The notes: generated by a model from the sequence alone, not told the origin. 64,000 nucleotides of DNA from an uncultured Roseovarius sp. (GCA_947496175.1 CANMBU010000001.1:434001-498000), one strand, 5' to 3'. Shown: positions 53,154 through 62,827, counted from the first letter of the stretch. A program made the numbers and translations.

Positions 53154-53432
53154 CTACATCTTTTCACCAAACCTGTCTGCGACAAGGGCCTGTACTGCAT
53201 CAAGCAACTCTGCGGCTTCAGTTCCCCAAGCACGGACGTCAATAGTCTTTCCTTGGGAGGCTGCCAACATCAAAAGGCCCATAATGCTGTCTGCACCGGT
53301 TGTTTGCCCATCATGCGACACTTCTGCAGAAGCGTCGAACGCTTCCACTGTTTCCACAAGTTTCGCGGCCGCGCGTGCATGCAAACCTTTTACGTTGATG
53401 ATTTTGATTTGCCGGGAGAGAGAGTCATTCAT
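53154..53432 (-). CDS. ptsH: HPr family phosphocarrier protein
   Basis: 92 residues. The phosphorylated His is His18 in VKGLHARAAAK, and the regulatory Ser target of HPr kinase is Ser49 in GADSIMGLLML. Both are intact, so the protein can take part in phosphoryl transfer and in HprK-controlled signalling. Last gene of the chvI-chvG-hprK-rapZ-EIIA-ptsH series; no EI gene is in the window. Confidence 0.95.
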   Translation of the reverse strand: MNDSLSRQIKIINVKGLHARAAAKLVETVEAFDASAEVSHDGQTTGADSIMGLLMLAASQGKTIDVRAWGTEAAELLDAVQALVADRFGEKM

Positions 53433-53453
53433 GGAACTTTTGGTCTTTCCTGT

Positions 53454-53900
53454 TCACGCGCTCTGGTGAGGATCATCCGAGACATCTTCGTCAGTGTCTG
53501 CACCTTGTTGTGCTGGTAGCACGGCGTGACTATCAATGTACTTTCGCCCCGCCGTTAAAGCGGCACGCGCTGCGTCCGCGACACTCAGATGGCGGCTTTT
53601 GGACAACTTAAGCAGCATCGGGAGATTTGCTCCGTACAAGATCCGCCTGTTCTCAGGCTGGCACGCTTTGAGAGACAGGTTCGAAGGCGAGCCACCGAAA
53701 AGATCAGTTACGATAAGAACGCCATCCCCCACGTCCACGCTATCAGCCGCTTCGCAGATTTCGGTCTGTTTTTGCGCACGGTCATGATCGCCCTCGATCG
53801 AGATCGCTTTGATGTCTTTTTGCGTGCCGCACACATGTTCAATGGCACGAAGATACTCCTGCGCCAAGCTGCCATGCGCCACGATAACGACACCGATCAA
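53454..53900 (-). CDS. PTS EIIA of the mannose family (regulatory)
   Basis: 148 residues, with the phosphorylated His9 in VVIVAHGS and the fold-typical [20 protein letters not shown]. It is a soluble stand-alone IIA-Man domain with a short acidic tail, not fused to IIB and not next to IIC/IID genes. In alphaproteobacteria such proteins act in the regulatory nitrogen/carbon PTS rather than sugar uptake. The start overlaps the rapZ end by four bases. Confidence 0.93.
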   Translation of the reverse strand: MIGVVIVAHGSLAQEYLRAIEHVCGTQKDIKAISIEGDHDRAQKQTEICEAADSVDVGDGVLIVTDLFGGSPSNLSLKACQPENRRILYGANLPMLLKLSKSRHLSVADAARAALTAGRKYIDSHAVLPAQQGADTDEDVSDDPHQSA

Positions 53901-54844
53901 CGCTGCGCTTCCTTTTCTTCTGTATTGTCCCCATGTGGGCCAGACACCGGCGTGGCATGCATGCCACGACGTTCCAGCTCACGATGACGTATAGACACCT
54001 GCCAACCGCTCTCTGCAAGAGCTTGGGACAATGTTTCTGCCATTGTGACGCTGCGGTGCTGACCGCCCGTGCATCCAAACCCGATCGATAAATACGCCTT
54101 TCCCTCAGCAAGGTAAGCAGGCAGCAGCATCTGCACCAGATCGCTAACACGGTTGGAAAACTCGTCAAACCGGGGATCATCTTTGACGTAGGTGGCAACC
54201 TCTGGCGCGCGTCCATCAAGGGACCGTAACCGTGCCTCCCAGTAGGGATTTCTCAGAAACCGGCAATCCAGCACCATATCGAGCCCACGTGGCAACCCTC
54301 GTTTGTAAGAAAAGGATTGCACGGTAACGGCCAACTCACCTTCGGCTTTGGCTGAAAACCAAGGCTCAAGCTCTGCACGCAACTCGTGCGGCGACATCTC
54401 GGACGTATCGATCAGGATGTCAGCGCGCGCCCGGATAGGACCCAACAAGTCAAACTCACGCGCAATACCTTCATCAGGGCTCTCGGCCGGGGCCAGAGGA
54501 TGACGCCGCCGCGTTTCGGAAAACCGGCGTTGCAGAACCTCGGCGCGACAATCCAGATAAAGCACCTGAAGCGGAGAACTTCTGCCATGCGTGCTCAGGT
54601 CAATGGCCTCGATGAGCGCGTTGGTGGAAAAGTCGCGGTTACGCACATCTATGCCAAGTGCCAGGGGTTTTTCGGGCCCACCATCGTCCATAAGACGCGG
54701 CAACAGCGACAAGGGCAAGTTGTCGATGGCCTCGTACCCCATGTCTTCCAGCGCCCGGATCGCCGTACTGCGCCCCGCACCCGAGGGCCCGGTCACCAAT
54801 ACTGAGCGCTGGCGCAATGTCTGATCCGGTCCTTTGTCCGGCAT
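53897..54844 (-). CDS. rapZ: RapZ family nucleotide-binding protein
   Basis: 315 residues. The N-terminal kinase-like domain has the P-loop GPSGAGRST, in which Arg replaces the usual Lys of GxxGxGK(S/T). The C-terminal domain has [16 protein letters not shown] and [15 protein letters not shown] residues. E. coli RapZ is an RNA adaptor that directs RNase E to a small RNA; in alphaproteobacteria the role is less clear. It sits between hprK and the EIIA gene, as is known for this lineage. Confidence 0.95.
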   Translation of the reverse strand: MPDKGPDQTLRQRSVLVTGPSGAGRSTAIRALEDMGYEAIDNLPLSLLPRLMDDGGPEKPLALGIDVRNRDFSTNALIEAIDLSTHGRSSPLQVLYLDCRAEVLQRRFSETRRRHPLAPAESPDEGIAREFDLLGPIRARADILIDTSEMSPHELRAELEPWFSAKAEGELAVTVQSFSYKRGLPRGLDMVLDCRFLRNPYWEARLRSLDGRAPEVATYVKDDPRFDEFSNRVSDLVQMLLPAYLAEGKAYLSIGFGCTGGQHRSVTMAETLSQALAESGWQVSIRHRELERRGMHATPVSGPHGDNTEEKEAQR

Positions 54845-54856
54845 CCCAATTCTTTC

Positions 54857-55297
54857 CTATACCAATCGTCCATGCTTTAGATATAGCAAGATCGCTGCAG
54901 GAAAATGGGCAACACCCGTTTTTCCAATGACAGGCAGGGCAACCTCAAGCAAATGTGTTTCTCGTATAGGCGGCAGGCGCTCGGTTTCTGTCAGGTCAAG
55001 ATCAACGACAAGTTTCACCTGTCTCGGGCCAGTTGGCGGGGTTTCGAGAACACCAACGCCGCGTGCTTCAATCTGGCCCGAAATCGTTTGGGGCACATCC
55101 GCCATGACATGCCCATCCTGTACCCAAACATGGGTTCGGTCATCCGCCACAAGGTCAGCTCCATACGCCATCAGTTGCAGCGCTAGTCCAGACTTACCGC
55201 TACCCGACGCGCCGCGGATCAGAACCGCACGGTCATCCACGGCAATCGTCGTGGCGTGCAGCAGTGTCAATTTGGACAGATCAAGGCGAGACGGCAT
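54857..55297 (-). CDS. hprK: HPr kinase/phosphorylase, short alphaproteobacterial form
   Basis: 146 residues, only the C-terminal catalytic domain; Firmicutes HprK is about 310 residues. The Walker A is RGASGSGKSG (Gly29-Ser36), and the region GADLVADDRTHVWVQDGHVM holds the conserved acidic residues. Phosphorylates HPr on Ser49. It follows chvG by seven bases. The short form is the norm in this class, so the missing N-terminal domain is not a truncation. Confidence 0.93.
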   Translation of the reverse strand: MPSRLDLSKLTLLHATTIAVDDRAVLIRGASGSGKSGLALQLMAYGADLVADDRTHVWVQDGHVMADVPQTISGQIEARGVGVLETPPTGPRQVKLVVDLDLTETERLPPIRETHLLEVALPVIGKTGVAHFPAAILLYLKHGRLV

Positions 55298-55304
55298 CCC
55301 GGTA

Positions 55305-57002
55305 TCAGACCGGCAGGCCGACCACGAAACGCGCGCCCAAAGGATCAGACGTAATATCAGAGTCCGTCGGGCGGATGTTTTCGGCCCAGATCACACCATC
55401 ATGCGCCTCGACGATCTGTTTGGAAATCGACAAGCCTAGGCCAGAGTTGTTCCCGAAATCATTTTCGGCCCGTTCCGAATAGAACCTTTGGAAGATTTTT
55501 GTCAGCGCCTGTTCAGGAATGCCAGGTCCTGTGTCTTCAACGACGACCACAACGCGGTTTTCACGCTTGCGCGTCCACACACGGATGGCGTCGCCTTCTT
55601 CGCAGAAGGAAATCGCGTTGCTGATCAGGTTCACAAAAACCTGCGCCAATCGCCCTTCCAGACCTGTGACTTCTATCGGATCAGGTGGAAAATCCGTAAT
55701 GAATTCAATGCCTTTTTTATCTGCCTCTTCCCCTAGGTAGCGAGCCAGATTGTCGAGCATGCCCACCAGATCAAAAAACTCCTGATCTTCCTTGACCAGT
55801 TCGCTGTCAAGCCTTGAAGCATTCGAGATGTCGCTGACCAACCGGTCGAGTCGGCGCACGTCGTGCTCGATCACTTCCAGTAGTTTCTCGCGCTGGTCAT
55901 CACGCTTTGCCACCCGCATTGTGCCGACGGCGGACCGTAGGCTCGCCAGCGGGTTTTTGATCTCATGCGCAACGTCCGCCGCAAATTGTTCGTTACCATC
56001 TATGCGATTGTAGAGCGCCCCCACCATGCCGCGCAGAGCCCCGGACAAACGACCGATCTCATCAGGTCGCGCAGTCAGGTCAGGGATACGAATACGCCCT
56101 CCATCCTGTCCTTTGCTCCGATTGCGCGCACCCCCCACCTCAGCAGCAGCGGCCAATTCTGCAAGCGGGTTGGAAATCGTTGAAGCGAGGATCAAGCTCA
56201 GTGCCACGGAGACGAGCGTTGCGACAATGAACATCTGCAAAACGCGCTCTCGTTCTACCTTTAACAGCTTTTCAATCTCGCCTGACGCGCTGGCCAAAGC
56301 TACTGCACCAACGGCCCTTTCGCCTTGCATAACTGGCGTCGCCACAATGTAGACATTGGTGCCGTCAACTTCGCCTTGAATGGTTTGGACACCCGCCTCA
56401 AGAGACGGGCCAATAATCAAGCGCGCTTGATCTTCGATTGTTTCAGGCGCATCCGGATTGAGCAGAAACTCAAAAGGTTTCGACACAAAGGCCCACCCAC
56501 TATCAATTGCGTCCGTTATGACGGTGGGGTGATCAAGGTCTGTAATGCGGTTTGGCCGGGGCATCGATCCTGCAATCGAAGCAAGCAGATTCTGCTGGGT
56601 GTCGTAGACAAACACCTCCATGCCCTGCTGAATGTCCAGCTGTGCAAGCGTGTCTTGCGCGTTCGCATCACCTGTAGAGGTGAGGAGCGATATCCCTGAC
56701 GCCGGTAGTTTGGCCTCAAACACATCAGCAATGAGTTCCACATCGCCCAAAAGGCTGTCAGCGCGTGTTTGCGCCAAACCGTCACGAGAGGAATTCAGGT
56801 AAAGAATGCCTGCCACCAGCACGTTCAACGCAATAAGGTTGAACGTGATAATTTTCCGCGTCAGAGACCCGCCGCTGCCATTTCGAAGAAAGCCGCGGCG
56901 CGCACGCCTGATGCGCACCTCTTCTTCAACGGTGTTTTCGGGCGCAACAAAGTCATCGCCGAGAACGACGTCATCATTATCGCTGATCGAATGATCTCGC
57001 AC
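55305..57002 (-). CDS. chvG: sensor histidine kinase ChvG
   Basis: 565 residues. Order: cytoplasmic tail, membrane helix (about 51-70), periplasmic sensor (71-255), second helix (about 256-275), HAMP, dimerisation domain with the phospho-acceptor His346 in AADVAHEIKNPLASL, and an ATPase domain with VVVEDTGPGIPEQA and NNSGLGLSISKQIVEAHDG. In relatives ChvG senses acid or envelope stress and carbon status. A GTG start is used 23 bases after chvI. Confidence 0.95.
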   Translation of the reverse strand: MRDHSISDNDDVVLGDDFVAPENTVEEEVRIRRARRGFLRNGSGGSLTRKIITFNLIALNVLVAGILYLNSSRDGLAQTRADSLLGDVELIADVFEAKLPASGISLLTSTGDANAQDTLAQLDIQQGMEVFVYDTQQNLLASIAGSMPRPNRITDLDHPTVITDAIDSGWAFVSKPFEFLLNPDAPETIEDQARLIIGPSLEAGVQTIQGEVDGTNVYIVATPVMQGERAVGAVALASASGEIEKLLKVERERVLQMFIVATLVSVALSLILASTISNPLAELAAAAEVGGARNRSKGQDGGRIRIPDLTARPDEIGRLSGALRGMVGALYNRIDGNEQFAADVAHEIKNPLASLRSAVGTMRVAKRDDQREKLLEVIEHDVRRLDRLVSDISNASRLDSELVKEDQEFFDLVGMLDNLARYLGEEADKKGIEFITDFPPDPIEVTGLEGRLAQVFVNLISNAISFCEEGDAIRVWTRKRENRVVVVVEDTGPGIPEQALTKIFQRFYSERAENDFGNNSGLGLSISKQIVEAHDGVIWAENIRPTDSDITSDPLGARFVVGLPV

Positions 57003-57025
57003 CTAAACGCCCCCGGCTACAGGAC

Positions 57026-57727
57026 TTACTCTTCGTTATACCGATACCCGATCCCGTAAAGCGTTTCGATGGCCGAAAACTCCGGATCAACCATACGCAA
57101 CTTCTTGCGCAGACGCTTGATATGGCTATCGATTGTCCGGTCATCGACATAGACCTGATCATCATACGCCACATCCATCAGCTGATCACGGCTTTTGACG
57201 AAACCGGGGCGTTGCGCCAATGCCTGCAGAAGCAGGAACTCGGTGACCGTAAGAGACACATCCTGTCCCTTCCAGGTTACCGCGTGACGCAGAGGGTCCA
57301 TCCGCAGGTCGCCGCGCTCGATCACCTTGGTATCTTCGGTATCAGCCACCACATTGCCATCCATGGCATCCTGACGGCGCAAAAGAGCGCGAATGCGTTC
57401 CACCAAAAGGCGCTGCGAGAAAGGTTTTTTGACGTAGTCATCAGCCCCCATGCGCAGGCCCAGAACCTCGTCTATTTCATCGTCTTTGGATGTCAGAAAG
57501 ATCACTGGCATCGACGTTTTTTGACGCAAACGCTGCAACAGATCCATGCCATCCATGCGCGGCATCTTAATATCCAGAACAGCCATGTCAGGGAGCTTTT
57601 TGCTAAACGCATCAAGCGCCTGTTGGCCATCATTGTAGGTTTCAACCTCGAAGCCCTCTGCCTCGAGTGTCATAGAGACCGACGTCAGAATATTTCTGTC
57701 ATCGTCCACAAGGGCGATTTTGGACAT
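57026..57727 (-). CDS. chvI: response regulator ChvI
   Basis: 233 residues, OmpR class. The receiver domain starts [20 protein letters not shown], with phospho-acceptor Asp52 in [10 protein letters not shown] and Lys in YVKKPFSQR. The winged-helix domain ends [20 protein letters not shown]. Forms a two-component system with ChvG and starts the operon ending in ptsH. The start was set at the ATG with AAGGAAACG upstream; the longer frame runs into the promoter. Confidence 0.96.
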   Translation of the reverse strand: MSKIALVDDDRNILTSVSMTLEAEGFEVETYNDGQQALDAFSKKLPDMAVLDIKMPRMDGMDLLQRLRQKTSMPVIFLTSKDDEIDEVLGLRMGADDYVKKPFSQRLLVERIRALLRRQDAMDGNVVADTEDTKVIERGDLRMDPLRHAVTWKGQDVSLTVTEFLLLQALAQRPGFVKSRDQLMDVAYDDQVYVDDRTIDSHIKRLRKKLRMVDPEFSAIETLYGIGYRYNEE

Positions 57728-57945
57728 ATTCGTTTCCTTATACTGCTCTCGTTCTTTTGTTTTTTCGCAATAAGACCTGTTTTGGCCTTTACAATCAATG
57801 CTAAACTGCGAATCAGCGTTGGGATTGCGGCCATTTGGCATCAAAAAGTCTTATGAATGGCTAAATTGCCTCACTTTTTCGCGAGCATTCGCCTTTAAAT
57901 AGGCAACAGTTCCAGCAATTTGACGGCAAAGTTTCGCGAGTAAAG

Positions 57946-57984
57946 CTTTGGTTGCGCTAACGCATCACTTTGGTTGCGCTAACG
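57946..57984. promoter_or_regulatory. direct repeat, candidate LacI-type operator upstream of pckA
   Basis: CTTTGGTTGCGCTAACG occurs twice (57946-57962 and 57968-57984), identical over 17 bases and 22 bases apart. The core GTTGCGCTAAC is a near-palindrome of the GTT-N-GCGC-N-AAC type that LacI-family regulators often use. It lies in the chvI/pckA divergent region, about 150 bases before pckA. A LacI-family regulator (PckR) controls pckA in Sinorhizobium, so a similar control is plausible. Confidence 0.6.
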
Positions 57985-58132
57985 ATGCAATTGCGTCCTG
58001 TTCATTCCAGAAACCGGCGTGTTATGACCCCGGCATTCATCGGTATTGCCAAACAGACCGGCGCGACAGAGCCGCGCAAAACATGTATTTTCCGGCCCAA
58101 CCTGAGGCCATGCGACAAAGTAGGAGCGCACA

Positions 58133-59731
58133 ATGACAATAGGACGGGTGAACCCGAAATTCCGGCTTGAAGACCAAGGCATCGAGGGTTTGGGGGACGT
58201 TCACTACAACCTGATTGAGCCCGCGTTGATTGAGCTGGCCCTGCGCAATGGCGAAGGTCGCCTGGGTCGTGGTGGAACCTTTCTTGTTTCAACGGGTAAG
58301 TTCACCGGCCGGTCCCCCAAAGACAAGCATGTGGTCAAAACCGATAGCGTTGCCGACAGCATCTGGTGGGATAATAACGCGGCGATGGACCCTGCGGCGT
58401 TTGACCGGCTCTATGACGATATGATCGCGCACATGAAGGGCCGTGATTACTATGTACAGGATCTCGTTGGTGGCGCGGACCCGGCCCATTCTATCAACAT
58501 GCGGATGGTGACCGAGCTTGCCTGGCACGGTCTTTTCATCCGTCACATGCTGCGTCGCCCCGAGCGCGAGGCTTTGGACCGGTTCGTGGCAGATTTCACA
58601 GTGATCAACTGTCCCAGCTTCAAGGCTGACCCTGAAAAGCACGGCTGCCGCTCCGACACTGTCATCGCGATGAATTTCGACCGCAAACTCATCCTGATCG
58701 GCAACACCGAATATGCGGGCGAAAATAAGAAATCCGTCTTTACCCTGCTGAACTATCTGCTGCCCGAAAAAAGCATCATGCCAATGCACTGCTCGGCCAA
58801 CCATGCCAAGGGCAACCCGGTTGATACCGCCATCTTCTTTGGCCTCTCGGGCACGGGCAAGACAACCCTGTCTGCCGATCCAAACCGCACGCTGATCGGC
58901 GACGACGAACACGGCTGGTCAGACCGCGGCACCTTCAATTTCGAAGGCGGCTGCTATGCCAAAACGATCAATCTTGATCCCGAGGCAGAACCCGAGATTT
59001 ACGCCACAACCGAGAAATTCGGGACCGTAATCGAGAACATGGTCTATGACGAAGAGACGCTGGATCTCGACTTTGCCGATGACAGCCTGACCGCCAACAT
59101 GCGCTGCGCCTACCCGATGCACTACATCTCAAACGCCTCGGAAACCGCCCTCGGCGGACACCCCAAGAACATCATCATGCTGACCTGTGACGCCTTTGGT
59201 GTGCTGCCTCCCATCGCGCGGCTGACCCCAGCGCAGGCGATGTATCACTTCCTCAGCGGCTTTACCGCCAAGGTGGCTGGAACCGAGCGGGGCCTGACCG
59301 AGCCGGAACCGACATTCTCGACCTGCTTTGGCGCGCCCTTTATGCCACGTCGCCCTGAGGTTTACGGCAACCTGCTGCGCGAGAAGATCGCCAAGTACGG
59401 CGCGACCTGCTGGCTGGTGAACACAGGCTGGACGGGTGGCGCCTATGGCACGGGCCAGCGGATGCCGATCAAGGCGACACGCGCTCTGCTGACCGCCGCT
59501 CTGGATGGTTCTTTGAGCAAGGTGGAGTTCCGCAAGGATCCCAACTTTGGCTTTGACGTCCCCGTCGACGTGCCGGGTGTGCCCGAGGTTCTGCTCGACC
59601 CGCGCCGCACATGGGGCGACACCGAAGGCTATGACGCGCAGGCCGATAAGCTGGTGAAGATGTTTGCCGACAATTTCGAGCAATATCTGCCACATATCGA
59701 CGACGATGTGAAAGCGGCGGCGATCGGGTAA
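58133..59731 (+). CDS. pckA: phosphoenolpyruvate carboxykinase (ATP)
   Basis: 532 residues, gluconeogenic ATP-dependent enzyme. The nucleotide-binding motif is [16 protein letters not shown], the metal/oxaloacetate site is LIGDDEHGW, and the C-terminal [15 protein letters not shown] and arginine-containing motifs are present. An AGGAG site is seven bases before the ATG. It is divergent from chvI, an arrangement well known in the class, and is followed by a strong terminator. Confidence 0.98.
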   Translation: MTIGRVNPKFRLEDQGIEGLGDVHYNLIEPALIELALRNGEGRLGRGGTFLVSTGKFTGRSPKDKHVVKTDSVADSIWWDNNAAMDPAAFDRLYDDMIAHMKGRDYYVQDLVGGADPAHSINMRMVTELAWHGLFIRHMLRRPEREALDRFVADFTVINCPSFKADPEKHGCRSDTVIAMNFDRKLILIGNTEYAGENKKSVFTLLNYLLPEKSIMPMHCSANHAKGNPVDTAIFFGLSGTGKTTLSADPNRTLIGDDEHGWSDRGTFNFEGGCYAKTINLDPEAEPEIYATTEKFGTVIENMVYDEETLDLDFADDSLTANMRCAYPMHYISNASETALGGHPKNIIMLTCDAFGVLPPIARLTPAQAMYHFLSGFTAKVAGTERGLTEPEPTFSTCFGAPFMPRRPEVYGNLLREKIAKYGATCWLVNTGWTGGAYGTGQRMPIKATRALLTAALDGSLSKVEFRKDPNFGFDVPVDVPGVPEVLLDPRRTWGDTEGYDAQADKLVKMFADNFEQYLPHIDDDVKAAAIG

Positions 59732-59761
59732 ACTACACCCAAACTGAATACGAAGCACGAG

Positions 59762-59792
59762 CCCGCGCGTCCCAACGGAGCGCGGGTTTTTT
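59762..59792 (+). terminator. terminator after pckA
   Basis: CCCGCGC pairs with GCGCGGG around an 11-base loop and runs into six T residues. It is 30 bases past the pckA stop. Confidence 0.9.
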
Positions 59793-59819
59793 CATGGTTT
59801 GAGGCGCATTCTGCGCTTC

Positions 59820-59922
59820 AAAGGTTAACGGCCTTTGTTTTCCAAGGATTCCGACGTCGGTATCGTGTCGGTATCACGTCGGTACTGCATCGGTGCGGGA
59901 TCGGTAAAGGGCGCAAGTTAAC
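59820..59922 (+). repeat. 11-bp periodic CGGT element, copy B
   Basis: AAAGGTTAAC, a 28-base spacer, then five CGGT units starting every 11 bases exactly (59858, 59869, 59880, 59891, 59902), ending CGGTAAAGG, then GTTAACC at 59917-59923. The outer GGTTAAC and GTTAACC are inverted 7-bp ends. The other copy is at 33627-33728 on the other strand. It lies 27 bases past the pckA terminator and in the pckA orientation. Confidence 0.85.
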
Positions 59923-59923
59923 C

Positions 59924-60562
59924 GGGCGCACTGTGGGTTTGGCAGTTATCAAGGGTTTGGATTGATGGTTTTGGGCGTGTGATGCTCGGGATGCGCTGGG
60001 CAATCAGAACTTCGTAGAGGAAAGGCGGCAGAACGAAGAAACGCCAAAATGTCGGTTATGCGGACAGGAGCTGCTGTTCGATTGCCCCACCTGAATAGCC
60101 GTTTCGCGTGGTTTCGAGACGATGAGACCTAGAAGTAGGAAAGGGCGCGGAACTTCAAGTTAGTTGAGCAGATATGGGGGCGTGCTCAAAGAGCCGAGTT
60201 CAGTACTGAACTCCACATAAATCAGCAAGCTTGGGAACAAAGGTTGGTACCTGCAGTCATCTATCAAGCAAAGCTGCAAGAGTGCACAATCCGGACTCGA
60301 TGTCACGAAACGCTTTACTGTAAGCGCACGACCCCGGCCCACTTATGAAGCGAGCTCTCGGCTAAAAACAATCTCCCGCGAATACTCACTTTTGCAGATG
60401 TTTCTGTTTTGGGAACGACGATCAAAAACATTGACCGAGCAAGACCGTCAGAAATAAGCTGAAGTACCAACCGTTGGTTTTCAATACATAGATTAAACCG
60501 ATCATGGTTGATCGCCTGTACGACCGCTCCATTGAAGGCTCGAAATTAGACAAGTCAAAGGT
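59924..60562. other. gene-free spacer with an 18-bp perfect palindrome
   Basis: About 640 bases with no recognisable gene; it looks richer in AT than its neighbours. GAGTTCAGTACTGAACTC at 60196-60213 is a perfect palindrome, about 350 bases upstream of the LuxR gene. The promoter of the LuxR gene must lie in the last part. A very short open frame begins near 60398 but I do not call it. Confidence 0.5.
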
Positions 60563-61522
60563 ATGACACCTGATACGCAAATTCCGAAAGAAACGGTCGA
60601 TAAATGGCAGCGTATCGTTGACCTAATCGCGCGACTTGCGGAAGTGCCGGCCAGTCTGGTGATGCGTACCGATGCACCTTCCCATTCAGTTTTCGTTACC
60701 AGTCAGAGCACGAACAACCCTTATCCAGTTGGCTGCAAATTTACGCTGAGCGAGAAGCTTTACTGTTACGGTGTCCTGCAAAATGACGGCGAGTTGTTCG
60801 TCGAGGATGCAACCAGTGATCCCAAATGGTCGGACAACGACGATTTGGAACACGGGATGACCTTTTACATTGGTTATCCATTGAAATGGCCAGACGGTAC
60901 GATTTTCGGCACGATCTGTGTACTGGATTCACGACGCAACAAGCGCGCGGTCCTCTTTCGGGAAGGACTGCAGGAATTTGCCAGAGTTATCGAGGCTGAT
61001 CTTGAGCTGTTCACTGAAATCAACCGGCGCATCGCACTGGAAGCGGAGTTGCAGATCGCTTTGGATGAGCTTGAGCTGAGAGTAATGGAGCGTACGGAGG
61101 ATCTGGAAGAAGCAAACACGGCGCTCAGGGTGCTACTTGGCAGTGTAGAGAAAGCTCGCGAAGATTATGATCTGAAGCTGTTACGCCAGATCAAAGGATT
61201 AGTTTTGCCGCATCTGGCGAAGCTGCGGATCCGGGTAGAGAATGATCCAACCGGATGCGCCTATCTGGATATGATCGAAGACCAACTAGGGTCGATCACC
61301 GGCAGCGTCAGTGGCAAGCTGATGACCGTCATGGAAGAGCTGACACCGGTCGAGCGCGAAGTGGCTCAGATGATCATGCAAGGGCAATCAACCAAAGAAA
61401 TCGCCCGCACATTGTCGCGCGAGCGCAGTACGGTCGAATTTCACCGCAACAACATACGTTCCAAACTGGGGCTGCGGCATAGCGGGAAAAACCTGCGCAG
61501 CTTACTGTTATCTCTACACTGA
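60563..61522 (+). CDS. GAF domain LuxR-type transcriptional regulator
   Basis: 319 residues. The first 155 form a GAF-like sensor domain (YIGYPLKWPDGTIFGTICVL is typical). A helical coiled-coil linker spans about 160-215 (ALDELELRVMERTEDLEEAN). The C terminus has a LuxR helix-turn-helix: LTPVEREVAQMIMQGQSTKE, then IARTLSRERSTVEFHRNNIR. It lacks a phosphorylation domain, so a ligand or redox signal at the GAF domain is likely. It is upstream of the metallo-hydrolase gene on the same strand and may control it. The ribosome-binding site (AAAGG) is close to the ATG. Confidence 0.88.
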   Translation: MTPDTQIPKETVDKWQRIVDLIARLAEVPASLVMRTDAPSHSVFVTSQSTNNPYPVGCKFTLSEKLYCYGVLQNDGELFVEDATSDPKWSDNDDLEHGMTFYIGYPLKWPDGTIFGTICVLDSRRNKRAVLFREGLQEFARVIEADLELFTEINRRIALEAELQIALDELELRVMERTEDLEEANTALRVLLGSVEKAREDYDLKLLRQIKGLVLPHLAKLRIRVENDPTGCAYLDMIEDQLGSITGSVSGKLMTVMEELTPVEREVAQMIMQGQSTKEIARTLSRERSTVEFHRNNIRSKLGLRHSGKNLRSLLLSLH

Positions 61523-61678
61523 TATGGCGTAGCCGAGACGTATACCTCGAAACATATCATGGGGATTATCCCCATGTTATACCCTTACTTTTCTAGCAAC
61601 AGAGCTGTGAGCCAACCTTGTTATCATCCGGCTGTCTGGAGACGTAACCAGACTTTTTTGAAAACAGGGATGACAATC

Positions 61679-62671
61679 ATGGAGAGAGAAGACCTCAAAC
61701 TGGAACCCACGCTGGTCAACGGAGACACTGATGATCTGGCGAAGGGACTTTCACGCCGCTCCTTCTTTATCGCAGCGGGGGCCGCAGGTGTTGGAGGCGC
61801 AACCAGCCTTTTGACAACCTCCACGGCGCAAGCACAATCGACGGACTGGACTCAGCCGGGTAACAATAACGGAGTAATCGAGCTTCAAAAAACCACTGGA
61901 TCCTCTGTTTCGGGGGCTGTGGGGATCGACTTTTATGGCCACTGCGCCATCAAGATCACCTCACCAGGTGGCGCGACTTTGATGTTTGACCCGTGGCGTG
62001 ATGACCCCTCGGGGGCTTGGGGGCTTTGGTTTAAAAACGAGTTCCCTGAAACACCTGTCGACATCTGCCTATCCACCCATACGCACTTTGATCATGATGC
62101 GATTCACCGACCGATTTCCACCATGGTATTGGATCGGATGGTCGGCAATTTCGAGTTTGCGGATATCAAAATCACGGGGTTTGCGGATAAGCATGTGTGT
62201 CGAGCGCCGGGGTGGTATAGCTGGACGGACGCTTTGAACGAATTCGGTGTCAATGCCTGCCCACCGGACAATGTAAGCCATATGGATATGGTGGTTTACT
62301 TGGTCGAAACCGGGGGTATCCGAACACTGATCTGGGGCGACAACCGACATAATCCTCCCCAGGAGTTCTGGGACGCCATCGGCCAAGTCGACGTCCTTAC
62401 CCTGCCTGTTGACGGCTCACAGCACATCCTGGATTACCAGCAAGGCAACGATATCGTGGAGAAACTTAAGCCAAAGGTGATCATCCCAACGCATTACCTG
62501 AGCGAAACCACCAGCTATACGCTGACCACGCTTCAAGATGCGGATGACTGGGTGAAGTCGCAGAAGAGCTACAAGATGCTGGACAGCGCGAGCCTATCAC
62601 TGGAGGCCGGAGACGTTGCCGGCATGGATCGCGAATTCCTGTATTTTGGCAACCACGCCCAAACCAGTTGA
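61679..62671 (+). CDS. Tat-exported metallo-beta-lactamase fold hydrolase
   Basis: 330 residues. The N terminus LSRRSFFIAAGAAGVGGATS is a twin-arginine signal after a 24-residue n-region, with cleavage near AQA. The metal motif is STHTHFDHDAIHRP, a variant of HxHxDH. Further features are TLIWGDNRHNPPQEFW and VIIPTHYLSE with later His ligands. Related to UlaG-type lactonases/phosphodiesterases and other UPF-level hydrolases; the substrate is unknown. The start was set at the ATG with AGGGA nine bases upstream; in-frame ATGs at 61559 and 61670 exist. Confidence 0.88.
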   Translation: MEREDLKLEPTLVNGDTDDLAKGLSRRSFFIAAGAAGVGGATSLLTTSTAQAQSTDWTQPGNNNGVIELQKTTGSSVSGAVGIDFYGHCAIKITSPGGATLMFDPWRDDPSGAWGLWFKNEFPETPVDICLSTHTHFDHDAIHRPISTMVLDRMVGNFEFADIKITGFADKHVCRAPGWYSWTDALNEFGVNACPPDNVSHMDMVVYLVETGGIRTLIWGDNRHNPPQEFWDAIGQVDVLTLPVDGSQHILDYQQGNDIVEKLKPKVIIPTHYLSETTSYTLTTLQDADDWVKSQKSYKMLDSASLSLEAGDVAGMDREFLYFGNHAQTS

Positions 62672-62827
62672 CTATATCGTTTAATGCAGGTGAGGACTTC
62701 GATGTCCCTCACCTGCTGACAAACAAGCCTGCTCTGACGATGACGAATGTCCGCAATGCGCGGATCGCCTACACCCTTGCAGCATTCAGTAATCGTAACT
62801 TTGGGCTCTGAGCCGCCAATAGCTTCC

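Noticed and set aside
60160..60342. 60-codon minus-strand frame in the spacer before the LuxR gene
   Set aside because: It covers the palindrome, has no ribosome-binding site and resembles nothing known.
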